DNA of 57,302 nt from Kiritimatiellia bacterium (lineage in GTDB: Bacteria > Verrucomicrobiota > Kiritimatiellia > RFP12 > UBA1067), in NCBI GenBank assembly GCA_024405255.1, contig JAKSOY010000004.1, positions 1 through 57,302 on the forward strand, given 5' to 3'. Each line of letters opens with the position of its first letter. The first letter of the stretch is position 1. Below the pieces are notes generated by a model that had not been told where the DNA came from, made no database searches, and saw nothing but the letters and a program-made list of their open reading frames with translations. Position numbers and translations under genes: made by a program. Below, piece after piece: positions 25,189-33,943 of this stretch.

Positions 25189-28100
25189 TCAATCCCAATC
25201 TTCTACAAGGGGGCCGTCACTTTCGACGTACCAACTCCAGTAGTTTTCATCGTAGTTGAACGTGAAGCGCACAATTACGAAACGATCCGACTTTGGCAGA
25301 AGAATCGGCAGTTCAAATTCCAGCAGAAGTTCATCGTCGTCACCAAAATAATAGTTTAGCAGCGAGAGTTGCGCGGATACGGTTTCCGTCGCCGCACCAT
25401 AAGGCGCGTAGACCGACGTCACGGCCCCCTTGCTACCTGGCTTCAACACAAGGATCCCGTCCTCAAGGAGAATTTGAGGCTTTATCGACATCTGGGGAAG
25501 CGCAATGTCCTTATTTCCCCAGAGTTGCTGATGTGCACAGCCCACCTCCTCGAAGTAGTCACCGTCGTCATCAATGTCGCGCATTGAGAAGTCAATACGC
25601 CCAACCCTAACATCAAGAAAACTTTCCCTGTTAATCTCGGCGCGGAACTCCCCTCGCTCGCCTTCCTTCGTCAGCCAGGCGCACGACATTTCACAACAAT
25701 CCGACGAGATATAGGTGAACGTCGGCGACAGGGTGAACGACGACCCTTCGGCCCCGTTGAATTTGGCGGAAATCTTACCCTTGTCACCGACCGTCAATGT
25801 CACGATCTCACGATCCCTCCAGCCATCACCGTTGGCCTCCGACCGGCCGTTGAACGTACCGACCGCCCAATCGGGCAGCGGCAGAACGTCCACAAAGAAC
25901 TGCGCGGTCTCGTTGATCTTCATTCCATCCCATGTTCCCTTGGCCGTCACCGTAACAGTACTGACCCCCGCCTTGGTCGGCATGCCGACAACCTGCCACA
26001 CGCGGTCACCCGTTTCCGAAGAGACGACCTTTTTAACGGAGAGGCCCGACGGAAGGCCCGAAAACGTCAACGTAAGCCCCATGTCTTCGGCATATTGAGC
26101 CAAATCGGCCAGTCCATAAAGTGCATTCTGCGCATCAACACCCACACCGAAACCCCAGTTTTCTCCACCATACCCCTTGTCGGACTGATCAAGACCGAGA
26201 TTCTGGAAGAACTCATTCGGCGCGCAATGCGAGAGAATCCCCAACGTCGACGTCGTTGTCACACCCGACTGATTCTTGGCCGTCAATGTTACAGTGTAAC
26301 GCCCGGGCGGCACCGTACCCGTCACGCGGAGTTCGGCAATGCCATCGCCGCGCTTGACCGCCGTCATTCCCTTCGGAAGACCCGTCACGGCCGTCACTGC
26401 TGCACGACTTCCAACTTCACCAGACACCATAATCGAATAGGCAAAGACAGATGCAACAACTCCTCTGTCGAGATCCCACATCCCCAAATCAAAGGCCGGA
26501 GCATCCACTTGCTCGTCCTCTTCCCCTGACGGGAAATTGACTCTGATATCCACATACCGATCTTCCGACTTCGGGATGAACCGAGCACGGAACTCATTGG
26601 GCACCTCGAATTCGGTTGAATAGTACTGTCCCGCGTCATCATGGAAATACCCTCTGCCATAGCCGACGAACCGACTCTGAGCCGCGACCGTGTAGTCGCC
26701 GGCCTGCTTGAGGACATTTTCGGCATAAACGTTGTCCTCTTCCCCATTGTCAGAATACCAACCGGCAAACACGTAGTCACGATCCGGCGTCGCAGTCAGC
26801 TTCAACGCGGTACCCGCCGCATAGACGCCCGCCGTTCCGACCTTGCCGTGGACTGCGCCGCTTTCATCGGGCATAACCGTCACATTCACCCAACGCGAAG
26901 GAGCCAAATCGACATACACGTCAAAGGCATACGTCTCCTTTCGCGAATACCGCTCGCCGCCTTCGTTCGAATCGTACGAGTAGGTCAGCAGCACCGTGTA
27001 GCGCCCCGCCTTCGTCGGCGCGCCCTGAATGTAGTACGAGGTGGTCGTTCCCTTGTAGGACCACAACTCACCCGCCTCTTCATACTTTTTCGGGAACGAG
27101 ACAAGTTTCAGTCCGGCAGGAAGACCTGTACAGGTCAACTTCGTCGTAACCGTCGACGTCAACTTCTTGGGACGCCCCATCTCATCCTCAACCGTCTCAA
27201 CCGAGGTAAAGCTTTCCAACGGGAAGACATTGACGAGCGAACTCACCCATATATCGGACAGCATCCTCACCATTCGACAGTCCACACCCACTTCAGCGCC
27301 GTTGTCGCCGAGGAAGATCGGGCACTCGTTCCCTTCCATCCAGTCATTCACATACGCGTCGACCGGGTTCGCCGCCCCATCGATGCTGTACTTGTAGGTC
27401 GTTGTGGCCTGATAGCCGCTTGCATTCTTGGCAGCTACAGTAAACACCCCCCAGCCGGTCTTCGCCTTCGAGACACGGCCAGTGATACGCCCTGTCTTCG
27501 TATCGTATTTGAGACCCGTCGGCAACCCTGCCACCGTGATGGTCGGAAGCGAAGGTGAATAGATGTAGAATTCTTCCTGCACGGAGAAATCGCACTCGGC
27601 CCCCGGCTCAAAGGCATAAACGGCATCAACCTCCTGATAGCCATAAATGTCCAGCCTGTCTTCAGAAATGGGAATGAACCGCGCGTAAAGTTTCTCCTCC
27701 GCGTTCTGCTTGAGATAGGTGAAGCTCGGCGTGCGATAATCGACAAGGCCCTCGGCTGGACACTCGTAATCCGGGTCAAAATACCAGCCCGCAAACGCAT
27801 AGCCCTTCGCCGGCGTCGCCTTCAACGTCACCTTCGTGTTGACCATGAACGCGCCAGAGCCCGTCACCTTGCAACCTGCATCCGCCGAAGTCTGGTCAAT
27901 ATCGACATCAAGCTTCGGGAACGGATTCACCGTCATCGTCGCCGTAGCCGTCTCCGTGGTCTTCCCGACCTTGACCGTGAAGTAGACCGTATAGACGCCC
28001 GGCACTGTCGGCATACCCGTAATCGTCATTGCGCGAATGCCCTTCTTGGCATCGTCTTTCTTGTTGAACGTCAGGCCCTTGGGCAGACCCTTCACATCCG

Positions 28101-30939
28101 CCGAGGCGAGTTCGCTTTCGCCGATGAAGTCCGCGAGGTCGATCGGCTCGATCGCCACGCCCGGATCAAAGGCTCCAAAGCTGTCCTCGACCCGAATATA
28201 GCCGCTGCGCAAATTGGGGACGGCAATCATGAACGTGGCCGTCGTCTTCGCACCCGACAGGTTCGAAGCCTCGAGCGTCACCTGCGAGCGTCCCGGCTTG
28301 AGCTTCGACACGTCTGCGATCTCGAAGTTCATCCCCGTCAGCTTCACGCCCGTCGGCAGCCCCTTCGCCGTCACCTTCGGCAATGTTGCCGATTCCACAT
28401 TGAAAGCGAAGGTCTGCGACTTCACCCCCATGTCCACATCCCAGCAGCCGCCGTCGCAGTCGATGTAAATGTTGCGGTCCTCCGCAGCCGTCACAAACCT
28501 GCCGACAATGGTTCCGCCCCAATTCAACACGGGAAGCGACGCCGCACGCCAGTCAAGCGCCTGTGCATCGGCTTCCCCGATATCTCCCGTCCACGTGGCA
28601 AAGTAGTATCCCTTGTTCGCCTTGGCCGTGAGCTTGACCGTCGCGCCATGCGGATAGACGCCCGCCCCGGTTACCGAGCCGCGAGAGGCATCCTCGGACT
28701 GGACGTCCAGATAGTAGCAGCCGTTGTCGCGAATCAGAATCGTACACACGGCCTTCTTGCTCGTCCGACCTTCTGTTTGCGTCGCCGTCAGCGTATAGAA
28801 TCCCGCCTTCGTCGGAACACCCTTCAACACCCAACTGCCGCCCAGCGTGTCGTCTTTCACGAGTTTGATTCCCGCCGGAAGCCCCTTGACATCCAACTTC
28901 GCAAAGACGCCCAGCTCCACGAACGCATAGTCACCCGTCCCCCAGTCGTTAAGATCGGCTAAATGCGTGCCGATCTCGTCGTAGCGGGCTTCTTCCGCCT
29001 GGCCCACATACCAGCGAACGAACGCCGTAGAAGTATAGCCATTGGCATTCTTCGCCGCATAGGCCACGTAGTAGACCCCCGCCTTCGTCGGCGCGCCCGA
29101 AAAGGTCTGCGTCTTCGCGTCGAACTTCACCCCCGCCGGCAACCCCGACACGCTGATCGTCGCCGCCGACTCCGTTTCAAGTTCATAGTAGGCTTCAGCA
29201 CTCGGTTCAACCGCCTGACCAACGTCCCAATACTGATCGCCCGTTTCAAGCACGCGCAAGTAGTCGTACCGAGCAGGGATGAAACGCGCCACCACAGCCA
29301 ACGAATCTTCGGAGACCTTCACGCTCCAGCTCGTCGCCGTCGAAAGGCACATGCCCGTTTCGAGATCGAACCAACCGCAGAACGCGCTGCCCTTCGCCGG
29401 CGTCGCCTTCAGCGTCGCCGTCTTGCCGTACGCATAGAACCCGGCACCCGCCACCTTGCAGGCGTCCGCCTCGTAGCCATCGATAAGGATTGAAATCTGC
29501 GACTGCTGCACATAGTCGACAAGCCGCGTGCCCGAAAGCTCGGCCTTCTCCCACGCGAAGCCCGTCCGTTCCTTCCAGACCGCCTGAAGGACGATCTGCC
29601 GCTCCTCCTCCATGTCGCCGCACCACTCCTCCGGCACGACGAACGAGAGCGTGGGCGATTCAAGATCAAGCCCTTCGGGCAATTCATCCCCCCACCGAAC
29701 CTCCCAATGGTCGAACGCCTCGCCTGCATACGGTACGGCCTGCAGCGTCACCTTCTCGCCGGCCGTGTAGACGCCCGCACCCTTCACCGTTCCCTGCAAA
29801 AACGCCCACCCGTAATTCTCATCCGACAGTCTCACTCCGCCAATTTCTTCTGGAACACGCGAAAACGACAACACGTCGATGGCAACGGATTTTTTCCCTG
29901 CAGGGAAGAAATGCACCCGAGAAACCTTAGTACTTCCATCGCCACTTTCAGTATAGGTCAACGTCGTCGCCTTGTCTACATCAACGACCCAAACGGTCCC
30001 CCATTCCTTACCGTAACGATAGAAACCCTCCACAGAATCTTCAAAGCTAAACGACCGTGCACCACCTAACGACGAAGACTCCCCACATGAACCACCCGAA
30101 GAACTCCCCGTACCCGATGAGATACCCGTACCGGAGAAAAAGCCATTCTCACTACCACCCGCAAAAACAAGACGCCCTGCCGAAGGAATCTTGAACGTCA
30201 ACTTCTGCGGCCGTCCCCCTTCAGGATACAACTTGTAACTCGTGGAAGAACAAGGGGCATCCATCAATTCAGACAAGGCTGGATAGAAATATATCAAAGC
30301 CTGCCCGTCCACCGACACCCGACGATCAAGCGCCATCGTCTTTTCCGGGAATTCATACCATTCAAGGCAAACAGGATCCGACCATTGCTCGTTTCCGCCA
30401 GATGCCTTGAGGCCGACGCGAAAGACGGGGATTCCGGCCGGCGAAGTCAGCTTGCCGAGCGACACCAGAATCCACTTGCGCGTCGATACGGGACAATTCT
30501 CCGGCCATAGCGCCGCATTCCAACAAGCATGCACCACCGTCTTGTCCCGTTCGTTTTCAACATGTAAATCAAACGTATTGTCCCAGTCGTACCACTCCCA
30601 CTGCTCCATATACGGCCACATCGGCTCCTGGATCGCAGAGAACAGCTTCTCGTCCGAAACGACTTCGACTTTCTTGAATGCCGAACGCGGCATATCCGCA
30701 TATCCAATAACCGGCACCAGCACATCGCCGGCCGTCACGTTCTCGATCGGGAAGGCGATCGTGTTCTGGTCCTCGGCCCAGTATTCAAACGGCCCTTCCA
30801 GCGGGGTCAACCAATAACCTTTGTACTTCCAACCGTCTTCGGTTTCAACTGTGACGCCGTAATCATGCGGCACCCCGATCCACGCCGCCTGCACAAGGCA
30901 GACCGCACAGATGACAACAAGACTGAATATTTTTTTCAC
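25189..30939 (-). CDS. Giant secreted surface protein with alternating InlB B-repeat-like and putative-Ig repeats
   Basis: 1916 residues from a GTG (VKKIFSLVVICAVCLVQAAW leader), chosen for AGAGGTGG just upstream; an upstream in-frame extension would run into the promoter. The body alternates two repeat types at least five times: B-repeat-like units (VTGSGAFMVNTKVTLKATP..GYAFAGWY) and putative-Ig/He_PIG units (GLPTGLKYDTKTGRITG, PTKAGxYTVxxTAKN). A module beginning VGTFNGRSEANGDGW near residue 1700 resembles the C-terminal modules of the operon proteins upstream. Such repeats make stalk-like adhesins or polymer-binding proteins; no anchor motif was seen. It lies 122 nt after the sigma factor gene and has its own promoter and terminator, so it is probably a separate transcript. 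Confidence 0.85.
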   Translation of the reverse strand: MKKIFSLVVICAVCLVQAAWIGVPHDYGVTVETEDGWKYKGYWLTPLEGPFEYWAEDQNTIAFPIENVTAGDVLVPVIGYADMPRSAFKKVEVVSDEKLFSAIQEPMWPYMEQWEWYDWDNTFDLHVENERDKTVVHACWNAALWPENCPVSTRKWILVSLGKLTSPAGIPVFRVGLKASGGNEQWSDPVCLEWYEFPEKTMALDRRVSVDGQALIYFYPALSELMDAPCSSTSYKLYPEGGRPQKLTFKIPSAGRLVFAGGSENGFFSGTGISSGTGSSSGGSCGESSSLGGARSFSFEDSVEGFYRYGKEWGTVWVVDVDKATTLTYTESGDGSTKVSRVHFFPAGKKSVAIDVLSFSRVPEEIGGVRLSDENYGWAFLQGTVKGAGVYTAGEKVTLQAVPYAGEAFDHWEVRWGDELPEGLDLESPTLSFVVPEEWCGDMEEERQIVLQAVWKERTGFAWEKAELSGTRLVDYVQQSQISILIDGYEADACKVAGAGFYAYGKTATLKATPAKGSAFCGWFDLETGMCLSTATSWSVKVSEDSLAVVARFIPARYDYLRVLETGDQYWDVGQAVEPSAEAYYELETESAATISVSGLPAGVKFDAKTQTFSGAPTKAGVYYVAYAAKNANGYTSTAFVRWYVGQAEEARYDEIGTHLADLNDWGTGDYAFVELGVFAKLDVKGLPAGIKLVKDDTLGGSWVLKGVPTKAGFYTLTATQTEGRTSKKAVCTILIRDNGCYYLDVQSEDASRGSVTGAGVYPHGATVKLTAKANKGYYFATWTGDIGEADAQALDWRAASLPVLNWGGTIVGRFVTAAEDRNIYIDCDGGCWDVDMGVKSQTFAFNVESATLPKVTAKGLPTGVKLTGMNFEIADVSKLKPGRSQVTLEASNLSGAKTTATFMIAVPNLRSGYIRVEDSFGAFDPGVAIEPIDLADFIGESELASADVKGLPKGLTFNKKDDAKKGIRAMTITGMPTVPGVYTVYFTVKVGKTTETATATMTVNPFPKLDVDIDQTSADAGCKVTGSGAFMVNTKVTLKATPAKGYAFAGWYFDPDYECPAEGLVDYRTPSFTYLKQNAEEKLYARFIPISEDRLDIYGYQEVDAVYAFEPGAECDFSVQEEFYIYSPSLPTITVAGLPTGLKYDTKTGRITGRVSKAKTGWGVFTVAAKNASGYQATTTYKYSIDGAANPVDAYVNDWMEGNECPIFLGDNGAEVGVDCRMVRMLSDIWVSSLVNVFPLESFTSVETVEDEMGRPKKLTSTVTTKLTCTGLPAGLKLVSFPKKYEEAGELWSYKGTTTSYYIQGAPTKAGRYTVLLTYSYDSNEGGERYSRKETYAFDVYVDLAPSRWVNVTVMPDESGAVHGKVGTAGVYAAGTALKLTATPDRDYVFAGWYSDNGEEDNVYAENVLKQAGDYTVAAQSRFVGYGRGYFHDDAGQYYSTEFEVPNEFRARFIPKSEDRYVDIRVNFPSGEEDEQVDAPAFDLGMWDLDRGVVASVFAYSIMVSGEVGSRAAVTAVTGLPKGMTAVKRGDGIAELRVTGTVPPGRYTVTLTAKNQSGVTTTSTLGILSHCAPNEFFQNLGLDQSDKGYGGENWGFGVGVDAQNALYGLADLAQYAEDMGLTLTFSGLPSGLSVKKVVSSETGDRVWQVVGMPTKAGVSTVTVTAKGTWDGMKINETAQFFVDVLPLPDWAVGTFNGRSEANGDGWRDREIVTLTVGDKGKISAKFNGAEGSSFTLSPTFTYISSDCCEMSCAWLTKEGERGEFRAEINRESFLDVRVGRIDFSMRDIDDDGDYFEEVGCAHQQLWGNKDIALPQMSIKPQILLEDGILVLKPGSKGAVTSVYAPYGAATETVSAQLSLLNYYFGDDDELLLEFELPILLPKSDRFVIVRFTFNYDENYWSWYVESDGPLVEDWD

Positions 30940-30996
30940 TGACCACCTCTTTCTTTCGTTGCCAAACCAACCGGAACGGAGAAACACAACACCGGA

Positions 30997-31026
30997 AGTA
31001 TAACACAATTTCCCGCCCCCAGTCAA
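30997..31026 (-). promoter_or_regulatory. Promoter of the 1916-residue surface protein gene
   Basis: -35 TTGACT (31021-31026), 18-nt spacer, -10 TATACT (30997-31002). Predicted transcript start near 30990, leader about 50 nt. Confidence 0.82.
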
Positions 31027-31036
31027 TCCACCTTTT

Positions 31037-31058
31037 GGGAGCCCGTTCAATAGCTCCC
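31037..31058 (-). terminator. Possible hairpin terminator of the seven-gene operon
   Basis: GGGAGC / GCTCCC 6-bp stem with a 10-nt loop, 4 nt after the sigma factor stop on the minus strand. It lacks a U-run, so termination may be partial. Confidence 0.35.
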
Positions 31059-31061
31059 TCC

Positions 31062-31709
31062 CTACCTGTCGTGCACGCCATCCACCAATTCACGGCCGAC
31101 GGTGATGATGCGCTTACTGATACGCGTCTTAATCTGGCTCACGGCATTGCGGGAAATCTTGAACATCCGTGCGACCTCGTCAATGTCACGGTTCTCCTGT
31201 ACATAGGCACGGTAGACCTTTCGATCACGTTCCGACAACGCCGTCTTGGTGAGGACATATTCGACCGCACTTTCCAGCACAGCACGTTTCCAATCCTCCT
31301 CAATGCTATCGCGTGTGGGCGCTGCGGGCAATACGTCAACCAGCGTCGCGCCTCCCTCTCCGCCATCCACCGGAACGGGAGAATCGATTGAAATATGGCA
31401 ATCAACCTTGCGTACCTCGTCCTTCCGATGCTGCATACGCACCTCATTGACGATCATGGTGGCGAGATACGAGTGGAAGGCACCTTTCTCGGGCGTATAC
31501 TGGCCTGCGCGTAAAACTTCTACCAATTTGCCGAGCACCGTCATAACGATGTCGTCGGCATTCTCCGCCCCACCCTTGAAAACCGCGAACTGACGAATGG
31601 CAAGCGAATAGGAGTCCCAGAAGCGGGCCCAAGCCGACCCGTCTTGTCCAGGCGGAAGCGTCTTGAACTTCTCAAGCAATGTAAAAGATGTCTTCGGGAA
31701 GGACGTCAT
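31062..31709 (-). CDS. ECF-type RNA polymerase sigma factor
   Basis: 215 residues. Sigma-2 region: RFWDSYSLAIRQFAVFKG..ENADDIVMTVLGKLVEVL with the ECF-type acidic DD. After a linker, sigma-4: LSERDRKVYRAYVQENRDIDEVARMFKISRNAVSQIKTRISKRI, a helix-turn-helix. It directs RNA polymerase to a dedicated promoter set. The ATG shares one base with the kinase stop (TGATG at 31707-31711), so the two are translationally coupled and last in the operon. In Planctomycetes and relatives, Ser/Thr kinases next to ECF factors are thought to control them by phosphorylation; the same is inferred here. No anti-sigma factor is seen. Confidence 0.87.
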   Translation of the reverse strand: MTSFPKTSFTLLEKFKTLPPGQDGSAWARFWDSYSLAIRQFAVFKGGAENADDIVMTVLGKLVEVLRAGQYTPEKGAFHSYLATMIVNEVRMQHRKDEVRKVDCHISIDSPVPVDGGEGGATLVDVLPAAPTRDSIEEDWKRAVLESAVEYVLTKTALSERDRKVYRAYVQENRDIDEVARMFKISRNAVSQIKTRISKRIITVGRELVDGVHDR

Positions 31710-33043
31710 CACTCGGCCATCCCATTTAGTTTGTCCAAAGCCTTGCCCAGCATCCAGTACATTGTCTCGTCCGTTCCGACCTGAACATAGTTTTCCGGCC
31801 ACTTGTCGAACGGCGCTTCCGCATCGGGAGAAAACCCTTCACGCAGCGCTTCGAGGTCGGCGATCGCCCGTTCCAACGAAATCTTACCCGCTTGAAGAGT
31901 GGCGAATGTCAAATGCGTCAAGATCAAGGCATCGATACGCGTATTGACAATGTCTTCGCGCGACGGCATGATCAAGCGTCCCTCGTCATTCGTCTTTTCC
32001 TCGCTCCGCGCCTCGGCAGGGATGTTGAAGAGTTCGTCAAAGTCAACCATCAGACCTGAGGCGCCGCCCATGCGGAGACGTACCTGCCACAGACGTTTGT
32101 CAGATTGGTACTTGAACCAGCCAAATGCCATCACCAAGAGACACACCGCCAGCCCGGCACCGACATAGCGTGCGACGTGTCGAGCCAAATGCCCGCGTGC
32201 CTTCTCGCGCAGATAGCGTTCCTCCTGTTTCCACTCGAGCTCTTCGCGGTCCTTTTTCTTCTCGTCATCGAAGGAAATGCATTCCCGCCCCTGAGGATTC
32301 CCATGCAGCAGCTTCGGCAGAATCCGCCGCCAGACGGGATCGTATGTCTCCAGCGCCGTCAGCACATCCGTACGAACATCACACCACGCCCCCGTCAACA
32401 GCTTGTAGATGATGACGCCCAACGCGTAATAATCCGATTCTGGCGAAGCAGGGAGCCCCATTTCAAGTTCGGGCGCCATATAGCCGAGCGACCCCATCAC
32501 CGTATTTCGGCCATCCCGTATGCGCACCACAGTCTGGACAGGATCCACCGTCTGGCTTATCTTCTCGTCCGTCACCTTCGAAATGCCGAAATCCGTCAAC
32601 ACGACATGACCATCGGGACCGACCAGCACATTCTGAAGTTTGAGGTCACGATGGACGATCCCCTTGCCGTGCACGTAACGCAACCCCTCGCGCAGATCCT
32701 CATACCAGCGGGCAATCAACTCCTCGTCGGCGGAACCAGCGGGCAGATCGGCCAGCGACTGGACCTTCCCGTCGGGATCAAGGATCAAATCCATGACGAT
32801 GAACGGGCGTTTGGTTGCATCATCCATGCCGAAATCCGACACCTTGACAATGTGCGGATGCGAGAGAAGCGCTAGAATCCGTCCTTCAGCCAGAAACCGC
32901 TCGCGTACCTCGGGAATGTCTTTCTCGTACGTGAAGAACTTAAGCGCATGACGAGACCCGAGGCGTTTGTTCTCCACCTCGTAGACCTCGCTCATCCCGC
33001 CCTTTCCAATCAGGCGAACGACTTCATAACCGCCAATCGTCAC
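31709..33043 (-). CDS. Transmembrane Ser/Thr protein kinase (Hanks type)
   Basis: 444 residues from a GTG (GGAG 7 nt upstream). A complete kinase domain: glycine loop GKGGMSEV at 13-20, ATP Lys35, catalytic HRDLKLQN at 131-138, DFG at 151-153, APE at 190-192. A charged juxtamembrane segment (EEKKKDREELEWKQEERYLREK) leads to one membrane helix at about 294-310. The ~130-residue outer part is helical and unassigned, with no PASTA or other known sensor. It follows the helical-repeat membrane protein by 18 nt and overlaps the sigma factor by one base. It probably couples an envelope signal to the sigma factor (inference). Confidence 0.9.
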   Translation of the reverse strand: MTIGGYEVVRLIGKGGMSEVYEVENKRLGSRHALKFFTYEKDIPEVRERFLAEGRILALLSHPHIVKVSDFGMDDATKRPFIVMDLILDPDGKVQSLADLPAGSADEELIARWYEDLREGLRYVHGKGIVHRDLKLQNVLVGPDGHVVLTDFGISKVTDEKISQTVDPVQTVVRIRDGRNTVMGSLGYMAPELEMGLPASPESDYYALGVIIYKLLTGAWCDVRTDVLTALETYDPVWRRILPKLLHGNPQGRECISFDDEKKKDREELEWKQEERYLREKARGHLARHVARYVGAGLAVCLLVMAFGWFKYQSDKRLWQVRLRMGGASGLMVDFDELFNIPAEARSEEKTNDEGRLIMPSREDIVNTRIDALILTHLTFATLQAGKISLERAIADLEALREGFSPDAEAPFDKWPENYVQVGTDETMYWMLGKALDKLNGMAE

Positions 33044-33061
33044 GTAGCGTCTCCAGTTCCT

Positions 33062-33928
33062 TTAATCGCTGTTCTTTGTCGGCCCGAAGATCTCGTCGTC
33101 ATCGGGATCATCGGCATGCTCGGGATCCTTCCCGTATTTTTCCACATCCTGCCGCGTCTTCATCTCATAGTCGGCATCCGTGAAGTAGAAGTCAAGATTC
33201 TCCTGCAACACGCGAATCGCATCCGGATTGCCGCTGTCAAAGATCGCCAAGGCCGTATCAACCTTCACCGAGTTTCGCATGTTGTTCATTTCCATGAAGA
33301 AATTATCAAGCGCGTCGGCATCGTTGACCACTTTGACGACTTTCTTCAAAATCTCCGAAATGGCCTTGTCGCCAATGTCGGCGTCCGTCAGCTCGTCCTC
33401 AAAGGCAGAAATGGCGTCCGCATTCACCTCGGGATCGGGATCCCCCAGGAAACCCAGCAGTTCCGGCAACGTGTCAGGGCTGAACCACCGCAGCGCCGCA
33501 ATGATGTCGCGTTTGACAGTCGACGGAACCTTCGCGGCTTCTCCTCTTTGGTAGAACCGCTTTTGAATGTCCATCGCAATTTTAATGACTTCCCGCTTGT
33601 TCTCTTGGTCAAGCGCGGACTGCAGATCGGCCAATACCTTCTTCATCTCGTCGGAAAGACGAACCTCGTCGTCATGGTCTGCCACGACAACCGGACGACC
33701 GTTCACCACGCGCCGCGGCAATTTCACACGCTCGGCGCTTCCCCCCTTGGCAGGACGCCTCCTTCCGCTCTTTCCATGCTGCCTGTACGTTTCAATCTGC
33801 ACACCTCGCTCATCCTGTGCAGGAACATCCGTTTCCACAACAGACGTCGGAACAGCATACCAAACCCCCACGCCGACCGCGACCAGCACGGCCAGTACCG
33901 CACCAATCTTCTTTCCTGATATCTCCAT
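33062..33928 (-). CDS. Membrane-anchored helical-repeat (HEAT-like) protein
   Basis: 288 residues. One N-terminal membrane helix (residues ~8-25, IGAVLAVLVAVGVGVWYAV) without a signal-peptidase site suggests an anchored protein with its body outside the cytoplasm. A basic linker (GKSGRRRPAKGG) follows, then amphipathic helices resembling HEAT-type repeats: DIIAALRWFSPDTLPELLGFLGDPDPEVNADAISAFEDEL and similar. The C-terminus is acidic (DPEHADDPDDDE). It sits between the third giant surface protein (15 nt) and the kinase (18 nt). It could be a sensor or adaptor that contacts the kinase outer domain. The HEAT assignment is tentative. Confidence 0.7.
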   Translation of the reverse strand: MEISGKKIGAVLAVLVAVGVGVWYAVPTSVVETDVPAQDERGVQIETYRQHGKSGRRRPAKGGSAERVKLPRRVVNGRPVVVADHDDEVRLSDEMKKVLADLQSALDQENKREVIKIAMDIQKRFYQRGEAAKVPSTVKRDIIAALRWFSPDTLPELLGFLGDPDPEVNADAISAFEDELTDADIGDKAISEILKKVVKVVNDADALDNFFMEMNNMRNSVKVDTALAIFDSGNPDAIRVLQENLDFYFTDADYEMKTRQDVEKYGKDPEHADDPDDDEIFGPTKNSD

Positions 33929-33943
33929 CGCTTTAACCTCTAT

